From positions 1 to 64,000 of the forward strand of contig CAMWQJ010000005.1 of the NCBI GenBank assembly GCA_947176415.1: a stretch of 64,000 nt of DNA, in the 5' to 3' direction. Of the stretch, positions 32,830 through 41,440 are shown piece after piece. This stretch comes from an uncultured Ruminococcus sp. (GTDB lineage: Bacteria; Bacillota; Clostridia; Oscillospirales; Ruminococcaceae). The translations under genes were made by a program, and so were the position numbers. The stretch's first letter is position 1, and each line of letters opens with the position of its first letter. The notes beneath the pieces were generated by a model, which was not told the DNA's origin, did no database searches, and worked only from the letters and a program-made list of their open reading frames with translations.

Positions 32830-33771
32830 TCACACATTAAAGTAATTTTCTATAGTTTTTTGGCACTTTTCATAAATTTCATTCTTTTTATTAAATTCGT
32901 CCAAAAAAATCCAACTAATACGTGTATTTTTTCTAAACCATGTTAACTGCCTCTTGGCATATCGTCGGGTTTCCTGTTTAATTCTGTCAATACATTCATC
33001 AAGAGGCATGAGTTTTTCAAAATACGGAATAAGTTCCTTGTAACCTATTGCATTCCCCGCCGTTTTCATGGGACTGCTCCGCCACAGGTCGTAAGCCTCC
33101 CCGACAAGTCCGCTGTCAAGCATTATGTCAACACGACTGTTTATTCTGTCATATAATTTCTGCCTGTCATGATAGCCGATACCTATTATAAGCGAGTTAT
33201 AAGGACTTTCGGCAAGTCTGCTCTCAGCTTTCAGTTCACTGAATTTCCGCCCCGTTATATGAAAAACTTCCAAAGCCCTGACTACCCTTACAACATTATT
33301 CATGTGTATTGTCTCTGCTGTTTCGGGGTCTGTCTGCCGAAGCATTTCGTGTAAAAACTCGTTTCCTTTTTCCTGTGCTGTCCTGTAAAGTTCCGCCCTG
33401 TATTCCTCGTCACTTCCAGCTTCCGAAAATTTCACGTTGTCAAGAAGAGAATCTATATAAAGACCCGTACCGCCGACAATAACCGGAAGTTTTCCCCTTG
33501 AAAGAATATCCCTTATTTTTTCGTTTGCGAGCGTGACGTAATCTGAAACGCTGAATGTAACATCTCTTTCGAGGAAGTCAATAAGGTGGTGCGGAATGCC
33601 CTGCATTTCCTCCGCCGTGGGCTTTGCGGACGCTATGTCAAGTCCCTTGTATACCTGAATGGAATCAGCTGAAACAACCTCTCCGCCGAACATTTTTGCA
33701 ATCTCCACGCCGAGAGCTGTTTTTCCTGAGGCGGTCGCTCCCACAACGGCTATTATTTTCGGCTTGTCCAT
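32830..33771 (-). CDS. miaA: tRNA dimethylallyltransferase
   Basis: Adds a dimethylallyl group to A37 of tRNAs reading codons that begin with U; MiaB, also in this window, then methylthiolates it. The 313-residue protein has the P-loop VGATASGKTALGVEIAK, DSIQVYKGLDIASAKP, and the PHHLIDFLE and GGTGLYIDSLL segments. The isoprenyl donor comes from the pathway completed by IspH, encoded at the other end of the window. It sits 16 bases after mutL, a common arrangement. ATG start with GGGGG upstream. Confidence 0.97.
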   Translation of the reverse strand: MDKPKIIAVVGATASGKTALGVEIAKMFGGEVVSADSIQVYKGLDIASAKPTAEEMQGIPHHLIDFLERDVTFSVSDYVTLANEKIRDILSRGKLPVIVGGTGLYIDSLLDNVKFSEAGSDEEYRAELYRTAQEKGNEFLHEMLRQTDPETAETIHMNNVVRVVRALEVFHITGRKFSELKAESRLAESPYNSLIIGIGYHDRQKLYDRINSRVDIMLDSGLVGEAYDLWRSSPMKTAGNAIGYKELIPYFEKLMPLDECIDRIKQETRRYAKRQLTWFRKNTRISWIFLDEFNKKNEIYEKCQKTIENYFNV

Positions 33772-33787
33772 GAAAAAAAATTCCCCC

Positions 33788-35710
33788 TTACGTCCTTTTG
33801 AACTGGTGCGAAATATTGCTTTTTGTCATCGTAAACATAACGGGTCTGCCATGCGGACAGTGGCGGATTTTTTCGTCATGATAAACCTGCTCCGCAAGAC
33901 TCTGCAACTCCTGTATGCTGTTCTTGTCATTAGCCCTTATTGCCGACTTGCAAGCCACGTCATGCAACATATCGTCAAGCACGTGTGACTGCGGATTCTG
34001 ACGGTATAGTCTCAGATTTTCGGCAATCTCCGAAATAACGCTTTCTATATTTTCTTCCGTGACAAAGGTCGGCACAGCCAGTGCGGATATACAGGGATTA
34101 GCCGAAAAGTCAAATAAAAATCCCATATCCCTGAGAAGTTCCTTGTTTTCTTCCATTGCTCCGAACTCCTCCGCCGTAAGCAGAATCCTTATCGGACTAA
34201 ACAGATTCTGTGCGTATTGTCGGCAGTTACGGCTTTTCAATTTCTCAAATAAAATCCTCTCATGCGAAGCGTGTTTGTCTATAATAACCAGTTTGTCGTC
34301 GCTTGTCTCTGCAATAATATAAAGTCCGAAAACCTCGCCTATAACTTTTATTTCAACCTTTTCATCTGCGGTTGTTTCGGGTATCAGCGGAATTATATTC
34401 TCTTCTTGCGTTGGTTGCAGTGGCTCGGAAATCCTTTCGCTTATATAGCTGAAATTCTCAGGCGGTTCGGATACTTCTGCAATCTTTTTTTCCTGTACCC
34501 TTTCCGTCCTCATGCTGTATGCACTGCACGCCTCAAAGTCCACTGTTTCTGGAATTTCTTCCTCGTCTTCCTCTTCGCAGATATTTTCTTTAACTGCTGT
34601 TTTTTCCGCAAGGTTTTTTTCAACTTTTTCTATTTCGTCAACAGGCGTTAAAATTGAAATCGTCTTTTCCTCTTCCGAAATAATTTCAGACTTTTTTTCA
34701 AGTTCAAACTCATATATAAGACCGTCTTTAAGCATTGCATCTTTCAGTGCCGAAAATACTGCGTCCGATACCTGCTTTTCGTTTGTAAAGCGTATTTCCG
34801 CTTTTGACGGGTGGATATTAACGTCCGTAAGTGTCGGGGAAATCTCAACCATAAGCACGCAGGCAGGAAATTTCCCCGTCATGATTAAATTTTCATAGGC
34901 ACTTTCAAGTGCAACGGAACATATCTTCGAACGCACGTAGCGACCGTTGACAAAAAAATTCTGAAAAGAACGGTTATTTTTTGAGTAGAGGGGCTTTACG
35001 GCATAGCCTTTTATATGTATGCCGTTTTCCTCATAGTCGACCGCCATCATATCTCTTGCAAAGTCACGCCCATACACGGCATACACCGCCGAAAAAAGTT
35101 CGCCGTCTCCGCTTGAACTTAATTCCATACGTCCGTCACGTATCATTTTAAAAGACACTTCGGGGTGTGAGAGTGCCGTTTTCTGTACAATCTGACTCAC
35201 CGCATTAGCTTCTGTAACGTCTTTTTTCATGAATTTCCGTCTCGCAGGAACATTATAAAACAGGTCTTTTATAATAAGAGTAGTACCGTCGGGACAGCCT
35301 GTTTTTTCGTGGCTTATCTCCTCGCACCCTTCAATGCGGTAAAGCGTGCCGAACTTTTCTTCCCTTAGCTTTGTTGTTGCCTCAACCCTCGCAACAGCTG
35401 AAACAGATGCCAGTGCCTCGCCCCTGAATCCTAATGTACATATATTGTCAAGGTCTTGTTTTCCGCTTATCTTGCTCGTTGCATGGCGGAGAAAAGCCTT
35501 TGGCACGTCGTCAAAAGTCATACCGCAACCGTCGTCCGTAACACGCATATAAGATGTACCGCCGTTTTTTATCTCAACCGTTATATGCCTTGCACCTGAA
35601 TCTATCGAATTTTCGATAAGCTCCTTTATTACGGAAGACGGTCTTTCTATAACTTCCCCTGCTGAAATAAGTTCGGCTATCTCCCTGCTTAAAACCTTTA
35701 TAGACGGCAT
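33788..35710 (-). CDS. mutL: DNA mismatch repair protein MutL
   Basis: Couples mismatch recognition by MutS to strand incision. The 640-residue protein has the GHKL ATPase domain (ELIENSIDSGA, VTDDGCGM, TLGFRGEALASVSAV) and a C-terminal dimerisation domain that keeps the endonuclease metal motif DKHASHERILFEK (DxHAxxExxxxE) plus ACKSAIRAND and CPHGRP. So it is the nicking type found in bacteria without MutH. The middle linker (about 335-450) is acidic and variable. mutS lies upstream in the same direction but separated by three genes. Start ATG follows GAGGTGAAAG. Confidence 0.97.
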   Translation of the reverse strand: MPSIKVLSREIAELISAGEVIERPSSVIKELIENSIDSGARHITVEIKNGGTSYMRVTDDGCGMTFDDVPKAFLRHATSKISGKQDLDNICTLGFRGEALASVSAVARVEATTKLREEKFGTLYRIEGCEEISHEKTGCPDGTTLIIKDLFYNVPARRKFMKKDVTEANAVSQIVQKTALSHPEVSFKMIRDGRMELSSSGDGELFSAVYAVYGRDFARDMMAVDYEENGIHIKGYAVKPLYSKNNRSFQNFFVNGRYVRSKICSVALESAYENLIMTGKFPACVLMVEISPTLTDVNIHPSKAEIRFTNEKQVSDAVFSALKDAMLKDGLIYEFELEKKSEIISEEEKTISILTPVDEIEKVEKNLAEKTAVKENICEEEDEEEIPETVDFEACSAYSMRTERVQEKKIAEVSEPPENFSYISERISEPLQPTQEENIIPLIPETTADEKVEIKVIGEVFGLYIIAETSDDKLVIIDKHASHERILFEKLKSRNCRQYAQNLFSPIRILLTAEEFGAMEENKELLRDMGFLFDFSANPCISALAVPTFVTEENIESVISEIAENLRLYRQNPQSHVLDDMLHDVACKSAIRANDKNSIQELQSLAEQVYHDEKIRHCPHGRPVMFTMTKSNISHQFKRT

Positions 35711-35731
35711 ATGCCTTTCACCTCGCTGTTT

Positions 35732-36052
35732 TTATATGCCGAGTATCGTAAATATTCCGCACTCCGCAAAAGTCTCCTGAACCCAGTCATTCAAATCCTT
35801 TACGGCTTCCTTTGTCCGTCCGTAAGCCTTTTCGCAAATCATGTCCCACTGTTCCGGACTGATTTCAGTTGCTTCATATGGCGAGTACTCGGGCAGAACG
35901 TCAAGAAAAAGTCTTTTCATTCCCGTATCGCTGAAATCCTCGTCATAGATATAGACCGAGTCGTCATTCCAGAAAAGGTTATTCCACCTGCCCCTGAAAA
36001 ATTCGTGGCAGTCTGTTCCTTTGAGGTCGTCTTTCCTGTAAAAATATTTCAT
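35732..36052 (-). CDS. Hypothetical protein of about 106 residues
   Basis: A small, acidic and aromatic-rich soluble protein (FFRGRWNNLFWNDDSVYIYDED, given as part of residues 16-37), with a helical C-terminus including KAYGRTKEAVKDLNDW. No signal peptide or membrane helix. I do not recognise it. The ATG at 36050-36052 is chosen because AGGAAGTG precedes it; the frame could extend to a TTG at 36091 without a ribosome site. It lies between the GH3 gene and mutL with gaps of 57 and 21 bases. Confidence 0.6.
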   Translation of the reverse strand: MKYFYRKDDLKGTDCHEFFRGRWNNLFWNDDSVYIYDEDFSDTGMKRLFLDVLPEYSPYEATEISPEQWDMICEKAYGRTKEAVKDLNDWVQETFAECGIFTILGI

Positions 36053-36109
36053 GCCATTCACTTCCTGTTCGTCATAATTTCCGATAGACAAATAATTTCC
36101 GTCATGTCA

Positions 36110-37681
36110 TTACTCATCATAATAATGACCCTCGCCGTCTTCGTCGTAATAATCAAACTCAACATAAACTACATTGTCGTAATCGTCATAATAATACTTG
36201 TTGCCGTAGCCATCAAAATAATACTCAATGCCTCCGCCTGAAGCTACCGTTGTCGTCGGCGAGGGATTCACAAAACCACCAGCCACATAAGCCGTGTTAC
36301 TTTGTTTCATTGTAACTTCTCCCTGTGCCTGTGTAGGTTCTTCCGATGATTCAGTAGTTTCTTCTGTCTCTTCACCCTCTGCTGAAGTTGTAGTTTCCTC
36401 ACCCTCTGCACTCTCGTCCGTTGCAGTGGTTTCCTCTTCCGTCTCAGTTGGCGTCTTTGCACCTGCATTTTCGTTTATAAGTCCCATTTCGTACTTTTTA
36501 TTGAGTATACGCAAAACGCTTTCGTCTATGCGTGCCTGTGATATTGTACCCGATTCAACCGCACTGCATATTGTGTCAACCGATTCTGCCAAGTCAGACG
36601 GCATAAGAATTATGTCAACGCCTGCATTCACCGCCATAACAGATGCCTCCCCCGAAGAATAAACATCAGCTATTGTATTCATCATGTGCGAATCCGTGAT
36701 AATAATACCGTTGAACGCAAGTTCATTCCTCAGCAGTTCAGTAACGACGGGATAAGACAAATCCGACGGCAACCAGTCGCCGACACCTGAAACAGCCTGA
36801 TGACCCACCATTATAAAGTCAACGCCTGCCGTTATTCCTGCCCTGAAAGGCACTAACTCGGTCGATTTCAACTCTTCCATTGTACGATTAATTGCAACCT
36901 CTGAATCTGTGTGAGTATTTCCCTCCTCTGCTCCCAATCCGGGGAAATGCTTCATTGTTGCACATACTCCTGCATCTTTAAGACCTGTTGCAACGTTTAC
37001 CGCCATGTCCGCAACTATTTGCGGGTCTGTGCTGAAAATACGTCCGCCGAGTTCGTTTGTATCGCTTAAATTAACGTCCGCAACAGGTGCAAAATCAAGA
37101 TTAAATCCGAGAGCCTTAATGTCCGTGCCGATTGTATAGCCTATCTCGTAAGATACGTGCGTATCGTTCTGTTCGCCGTAAACAACCATATCGTCAAAAG
37201 CTGTCGTTCCGAGATTGTCCGCAACCCTCGCAACCGTTCCGCCCTCCTCGTCAACGGACATAAACATTCCTATGCCGTTCTGATTCAACGCACAGTCCTG
37301 AATCGCACTTATCATTTCTGTTGTCTGCTCGGCTGTTTCAAAATTTCCGTCAAAGAAAATCAGTCCGCCTATATTTTTTTCATTTATTGCCTCTTCAACA
37401 ACTTCGTCATAAAGAGTAACTATGTCATATCCCGAAAGCTGTTCGGGGGTTGTTATAAACATCTGACAAACTTTTTCCTCAAGTGTCATGCTTTCGAGCA
37501 TTTTTTCGGGAACTGTCTTTTCAGGAACAGGCGGTTCTGTCGGCTCGGTGGGAGCTTCTGTAACTTCCTCCGTCGTCACCTCCTCGGAAGTTTCCTTCGA
37601 ATTTTCTTTTTTTGATTCCGCACATGAACACAAAACAAAACTCATGCACATGGCAAACGCCAGAAATCTCCTTGCTTTCAT
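36110..37681 (-). CDS. NagZ-like GH3 beta-N-acetylhexosaminidase lipoprotein
   Basis: A 523-residue surface lipoprotein (signal ending at the lipobox LCSC, Cys20) with a Glu/Thr/Pro-rich spacer, then a GH3 barrel. Seen are MKHFPGLG, the NTHTDSE loop that supplies the acid-base Asp-His pair in NagZ enzymes, and the nucleophile Asp in IIITDSHMM. It should remove N-acetylglucosamine from wall fragments. After the domain comes a Glu/Thr/Ser linker (about 410-460) and an odd C-terminal tail (about 480-523) rich in Tyr, Asp and Gly. Start ATG with GGAGG. It lies between a small lipoprotein gene and mutL. Confidence 0.88.
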   Translation of the reverse strand: MKARRFLAFAMCMSFVLCSCAESKKENSKETSEEVTTEEVTEAPTEPTEPPVPEKTVPEKMLESMTLEEKVCQMFITTPEQLSGYDIVTLYDEVVEEAINEKNIGGLIFFDGNFETAEQTTEMISAIQDCALNQNGIGMFMSVDEEGGTVARVADNLGTTAFDDMVVYGEQNDTHVSYEIGYTIGTDIKALGFNLDFAPVADVNLSDTNELGGRIFSTDPQIVADMAVNVATGLKDAGVCATMKHFPGLGAEEGNTHTDSEVAINRTMEELKSTELVPFRAGITAGVDFIMVGHQAVSGVGDWLPSDLSYPVVTELLRNELAFNGIIITDSHMMNTIADVYSSGEASVMAVNAGVDIILMPSDLAESVDTICSAVESGTISQARIDESVLRILNKKYEMGLINENAGAKTPTETEEETTATDESAEGEETTTSAEGEETEETTESSEEPTQAQGEVTMKQSNTAYVAGGFVNPSPTTTVASGGGIEYYFDGYGNKYYYDDYDNVVYVEFDYYDEDGEGHYYDE

Positions 37682-37696
37682 TTGAAATCCTCCATT

Positions 37697-38395
37697 TTAT
37701 TTTTGATAAGGTTTGCTGTTTATTCTGAATCCATAACTGAACAGTGCTTCTTCGTCATATTTTACTGATTCTTCTTTACAACGTCTGTAACAGTCATCAC
37801 TGTAAACTTCAATATTTACCTGCACAATACCGTGCGGAAAATATGAATCCAAAGCCTTTTCAATATTCTCGTCTATGCCCTCATAATGCGAACTTTCAGG
37901 CATATAAATACAATACATCATATTTATAGCATTGGAATCCGCAATTTCCTTTAATGTATCGTTTTCGTCCAAAATCGGAAAGCCTGAATCATATCCCGCT
38001 GAAAATGTGCCGATATAGCTTGTAAATTCCTTTATATCAAGCTCGTTGTGAAGTATATTGTCCATATTTTCCCTGAAAAACGGGTTAGCGATTGTATTCA
38101 TGTAATCATCATGATATACTTTCCAATCGGATTTGTTATCTTCCGACCTGCACAGTCTTACAAAATATTCGTCATCATTCAAAGAAACTTTCGCCATGGC
38201 ATATGATTCCTGATTTTCGATACCAAAATCCCTTGATGGTTTACAGCTTAAAAGTTCAAAATCCTGATTATATTTTGAGTTCATATATTCAACGGCAACC
38301 GTACCGACTTTTTCGTAATCAATATGCGGTTTCTTTTCAAGACAGCCTGTACATAAAACAATACAAGATATCATAATCACAATTATTTTTTTTAT
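37697..38395 (-). CDS. Putative lipoprotein, apparently starting at ATA
   Basis: About 232 residues, unknown family. The mature part is acidic and Tyr-rich. If translation began at the in-frame GTG (38378-38380) or ATG (38372-38374), the signal peptide would have no basic residues and no ribosome site at a usual distance. Starting at the ATA at 38393-38395 gives MKKIIVIMISCIVLCTGC, a normal lipoprotein signal, five bases after GGGAG. AUA initiation is very rare, so a base change or sequencing error from ATG is also possible. It begins just after the mutS stop (38398) and is followed by the GH3 gene after 15 bases. Confidence 0.65.
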   Translation of the reverse strand: MKKIIVIMISCIVLCTGCLEKKPHIDYEKVGTVAVEYMNSKYNQDFELLSCKPSRDFGIENQESYAMAKVSLNDDEYFVRLCRSEDNKSDWKVYHDDYMNTIANPFFRENMDNILHNELDIKEFTSYIGTFSAGYDSGFPILDENDTLKEIADSNAINMMYCIYMPESSHYEGIDENIEKALDSYFPHGIVQVNIEVYSDDCYRRCKEESVKYDEEALFSYGFRINSKPYQK

Positions 38396-38397
38396 GG

Positions 38398-41019
38398 TTA
38401 CTCCCTTATAAGTTCAAGAACATCATTCAGTAACATTCGGCATTCGCTGTCCGTAAGTTCGCCCGTGTTGGTTTTTTTAAGCATTTCAAGGGCTTTTTCA
38501 CGGTTGATACTCTCAAAACTTATCTGTCCGCCGTCCTCACGGGAAATATTCTCTGTCTTTGCATGGCTGTTCTCCATTTCTTCGAGCAACTCTCTTGCAC
38601 GGTCTATGACTTTTGAAGGAAGCCCAGCCAGTTTTGCAACATCAATGCCATAACTTTCATCAACTCCGCCCCTGACGATTTTCCGCAAAAATCTGATTGT
38701 ACTTCCGTGTCTGTTTACTGCTATGCTGTAATTCTTAACTCCGTCAATGTCGTTTTCAAGGTCTATCAGTTCATGATAATGAGTTGCGAAAAGCGTCTTG
38801 CAACCTAATTTCCTCGACGTGCAGATGTGTTCCGCAACGGCACGTGCTATGCTTACCCCGTCAAAAGTAGACGTACCCCTGCCCACTTCATCGAGAATAA
38901 CAAGGCTGTCAGGCGTTGCATTTTTCAGTATGTCCGCAACTTCTTTCATTTCAACCATAAAAGTGCTTTGTCCTGCCGTGAGGTCGTCCGAAGCACCCAC
39001 ACGTGTAAAAATTCTGTCGGCTATTGATATTTTTGCGGAGTCGGCAGGAACAAAACAACCGATTTGTGCCATGAGAACTATTAAAGCCGTCTGTCTCATA
39101 TACGTTGACTTTCCTGCCATATTAGGTCCTGTGATGACGAGCATTCTGTTGTCTTTTTTGTCCATGTATATATCATTCGGCACAAAAACCTCACCGTCAA
39201 GCATGAGTTCAACAACAGGGTGGCGACCGCCTTTTATGTCAATAACTCCGTCAAGCGAGATGTCAGGCTTTGTATACAGATTTCTTATAGCCGTATCCGC
39301 AAACGAGCAAAGCACGTCAACGGAGGCAACAGCCGTGGCGGTTTTCTGTACGGTTTCGAGCATTGAGGCGAGAAAATCGTGTATTTCGCCGAATATTTTG
39401 TTTTCAAGTGCAAGTGCCTTGTCCTTTGCACCGAGTATTGAATTTTCGGCGTTTTTAAGTTCTTCGGTTATAAACCTCTCGGCATTTGTAAGGGTCTGTT
39501 TACGTATCCACGTATCAGTTGGAATAAGGTCGTAGAAAGAACGTGTAACTTCGAGATAATAGCCGAAAACGTGATTAAAGCCGATTTTCAGGTTTTTTAT
39601 TCCCGTTCTGTCACGCTCCCTTATTAAAATATCATCTATAATCTCCTTGCCGTGATTCATTATGTGGCGGAGTTCGTCAAGCTCCCTGTTGAATCCGTCC
39701 TTTATAACACCTCCGTCCTTCACGGTAACAGGCGGGTCGTCATTTATTGCATTCTCGACAAGTTTAACAATCTCGTTCAACGGCGAAATCTCGCTGTTGT
39801 ATTTTTTCAGGAGCCTTGAATTTTCGAGCTTTTTGAGTTGCTGTTTTATATACGGCAACTGTAAAGCAGTAGCCGAAAGTGCCTTTAAATCCCTCGGATT
39901 CGCTTTTCTGTACATGACTTTTGTCATCAGTCTTTCAAGGTCGTAAACTTTTGTTAGATAATCCCTTAAATCCGCCAGAAAAACACTTTTTCTCTTTAGA
40001 GCCTCGACAGCGTCAAGCCTTTCGATTATCTTTGCAGGGCTTTTAAGTGGCTGTTCTATCCAGTTTTTTAGAAGTCTGCGACCCATTGATGTACTGGCGG
40101 AATCAAGCACCCACAGAAGAGAACCTTTTTTTTCCTTGTTGCGTAATGTTTCGGTAAGTTCAAGATTGCGACGTGCATTTAAATCAAGTCCCATGAAACT
40201 ATCGCCGTTGATTATTTCGAGTGAAGTAAATCTCGAAGCTGAATTTTTCTGCGTATCTTTAATATAGTCAAAAAGTCCGCACACCGCCGAGCAGTCCGCA
40301 CCGCCCTTGCTTATGCCGAGTTCCGAGACGGATTTTACATTAAACATCTCATTTAAAATATACGCACTGTTTTCCGCCCTGAAACACTCGCTGTCTCTCA
40401 TGGTAACGGCACAGCCAAGACGTTTTTTTATAAAATCAGTAACATTCTTCATGTCAAGAAATTCTTCCGAAAAAATAACTTCCGCCGGCTGATACCTTGA
40501 AAGTTCGTTGATAAGTTCGGACTCGGCTTCTTTTCCGCCGAATACGCTTACAAAAGCCTCGCCCGTGGAAATATCTGCCGAGGCAATACCGCACACACCG
40601 CTGAATCTGTCATAATAAAGACTGCTGATATAGTTGTTTCTGCTGTCGTCAAGCATAGTTGTCTCCGTCAGTGTTCCGGCAGTAACAACCCTTATAACGT
40701 CCCTCTCCACGAGGTCACGACTCGCAGACGGGTCTGTCAGCTGTTCGCATATGGCAACCTTGAATCCCGCATCAATCAGCTTTTTCAGATAGGTATCAAC
40801 GGCATGGTAAGGCACTCCGCACATGGGCGCTCTTTCTTTCAGTCCGCAGTCCTTTCCGGTAAGTGTAAGCTCGGCGGTCTTTGAAGCCGTCAGTGCGTCG
40901 TCAAAAAACATCTCGTAAAAATCGCCCACACGGAAAAACAAAAGACAATCGGGATATCTGTCTTTTATATCAAGGTACTGCCTCATCATTGCAGAGACTT
41001 TTTTTCTGTCTATAACCAT
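38398..41019 (-). CDS. mutS: DNA mismatch repair protein MutS
   Basis: Recognises mismatches and recruits MutL. The 873-residue protein has the N-terminal mismatch-binding domain with the wedge RVGDFYEMFFDDA (the Phe-x-Glu motif), connector and lever domains, and the C-terminal ATPase with GPNMAGKSTYMRQ (Walker A), DEVGRGTSTFDG (Walker B) and ATHYHELIDL. The start is the ATG at 41017-41019, which shares one base with the stop of the ylbF-like gene and follows GGAGG by nine bases. It is part of the miaB-ylbF-mutS run seen in many clostridia. Confidence 0.97.
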   Translation of the reverse strand: MVIDRKKVSAMMRQYLDIKDRYPDCLLFFRVGDFYEMFFDDALTASKTAELTLTGKDCGLKERAPMCGVPYHAVDTYLKKLIDAGFKVAICEQLTDPSASRDLVERDVIRVVTAGTLTETTMLDDSRNNYISSLYYDRFSGVCGIASADISTGEAFVSVFGGKEAESELINELSRYQPAEVIFSEEFLDMKNVTDFIKKRLGCAVTMRDSECFRAENSAYILNEMFNVKSVSELGISKGGADCSAVCGLFDYIKDTQKNSASRFTSLEIINGDSFMGLDLNARRNLELTETLRNKEKKGSLLWVLDSASTSMGRRLLKNWIEQPLKSPAKIIERLDAVEALKRKSVFLADLRDYLTKVYDLERLMTKVMYRKANPRDLKALSATALQLPYIKQQLKKLENSRLLKKYNSEISPLNEIVKLVENAINDDPPVTVKDGGVIKDGFNRELDELRHIMNHGKEIIDDILIRERDRTGIKNLKIGFNHVFGYYLEVTRSFYDLIPTDTWIRKQTLTNAERFITEELKNAENSILGAKDKALALENKIFGEIHDFLASMLETVQKTATAVASVDVLCSFADTAIRNLYTKPDISLDGVIDIKGGRHPVVELMLDGEVFVPNDIYMDKKDNRMLVITGPNMAGKSTYMRQTALIVLMAQIGCFVPADSAKISIADRIFTRVGASDDLTAGQSTFMVEMKEVADILKNATPDSLVILDEVGRGTSTFDGVSIARAVAEHICTSRKLGCKTLFATHYHELIDLENDIDGVKNYSIAVNRHGSTIRFLRKIVRGGVDESYGIDVAKLAGLPSKVIDRARELLEEMENSHAKTENISREDGGQISFESINREKALEMLKKTNTGELTDSECRMLLNDVLELIRE

Positions 41020-41417
41020 TATGCACAACCTCCGCACGTTGCACAGCTACCGCTACAGCCTGTGGGAATCTCGCACGTATCAGGGTCTGCACCGTTTGCA
41101 CACATCGATATAAGCTGATTTATATTGCTTATGAGGGTTTCAAGTGCGTTCTGTGCATTGCTGAAAGCTGTCATGTGTTCATTGTCCATTATTTTTTTGT
41201 AAATAATTTTTATCTCGCTGTCGATGATATTCATTTTTTCGGAATTTTCCTCAATCATAGCAAGGTCGAGTTCCTTTTTCAGCTCCGTAAACTTCTCGAT
41301 GTCCGCCTGTAGTTCCTTGTCCTCGTTATTAACCTGTTTTGCGAGATTATAGGCAATATATCGGTCGTCATTCTGAATAGCCTTTCCGAGTTCCCTTGTC
41401 ATCTGCATAACGTCCAT
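41019..41417 (-). CDS. YlbF/YmcA family protein with cysteine-rich tail
   Basis: A 132-residue helical protein of the Com_YlbF family; in Bacillus, YlbF, YmcA and YaaT form a complex that acts on RNase Y and on competence, biofilm and sporulation. Residues 1-105 are the helical domain (about 20-50 and 60-100). The C-terminus is a run of closely spaced Cys (TGCSGSCATCGGCA), suitable for a metal or Fe-S centre, consistent with the Fe-S clusters described for the Bacillus complex. It lies between miaB and mutS, coupled to the latter by an overlap. RNase Y and YaaT are not in the window. Confidence 0.85.
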   Translation of the reverse strand: MDVMQMTRELGKAIQNDDRYIAYNLAKQVNNEDKELQADIEKFTELKKELDLAMIEENSEKMNIIDSEIKIIYKKIMDNEHMTAFSNAQNALETLISNINQLISMCANGADPDTCEIPTGCSGSCATCGGCA

Positions 41418-41440
41418 AATTTTAAAATCTCCTTTTATCT

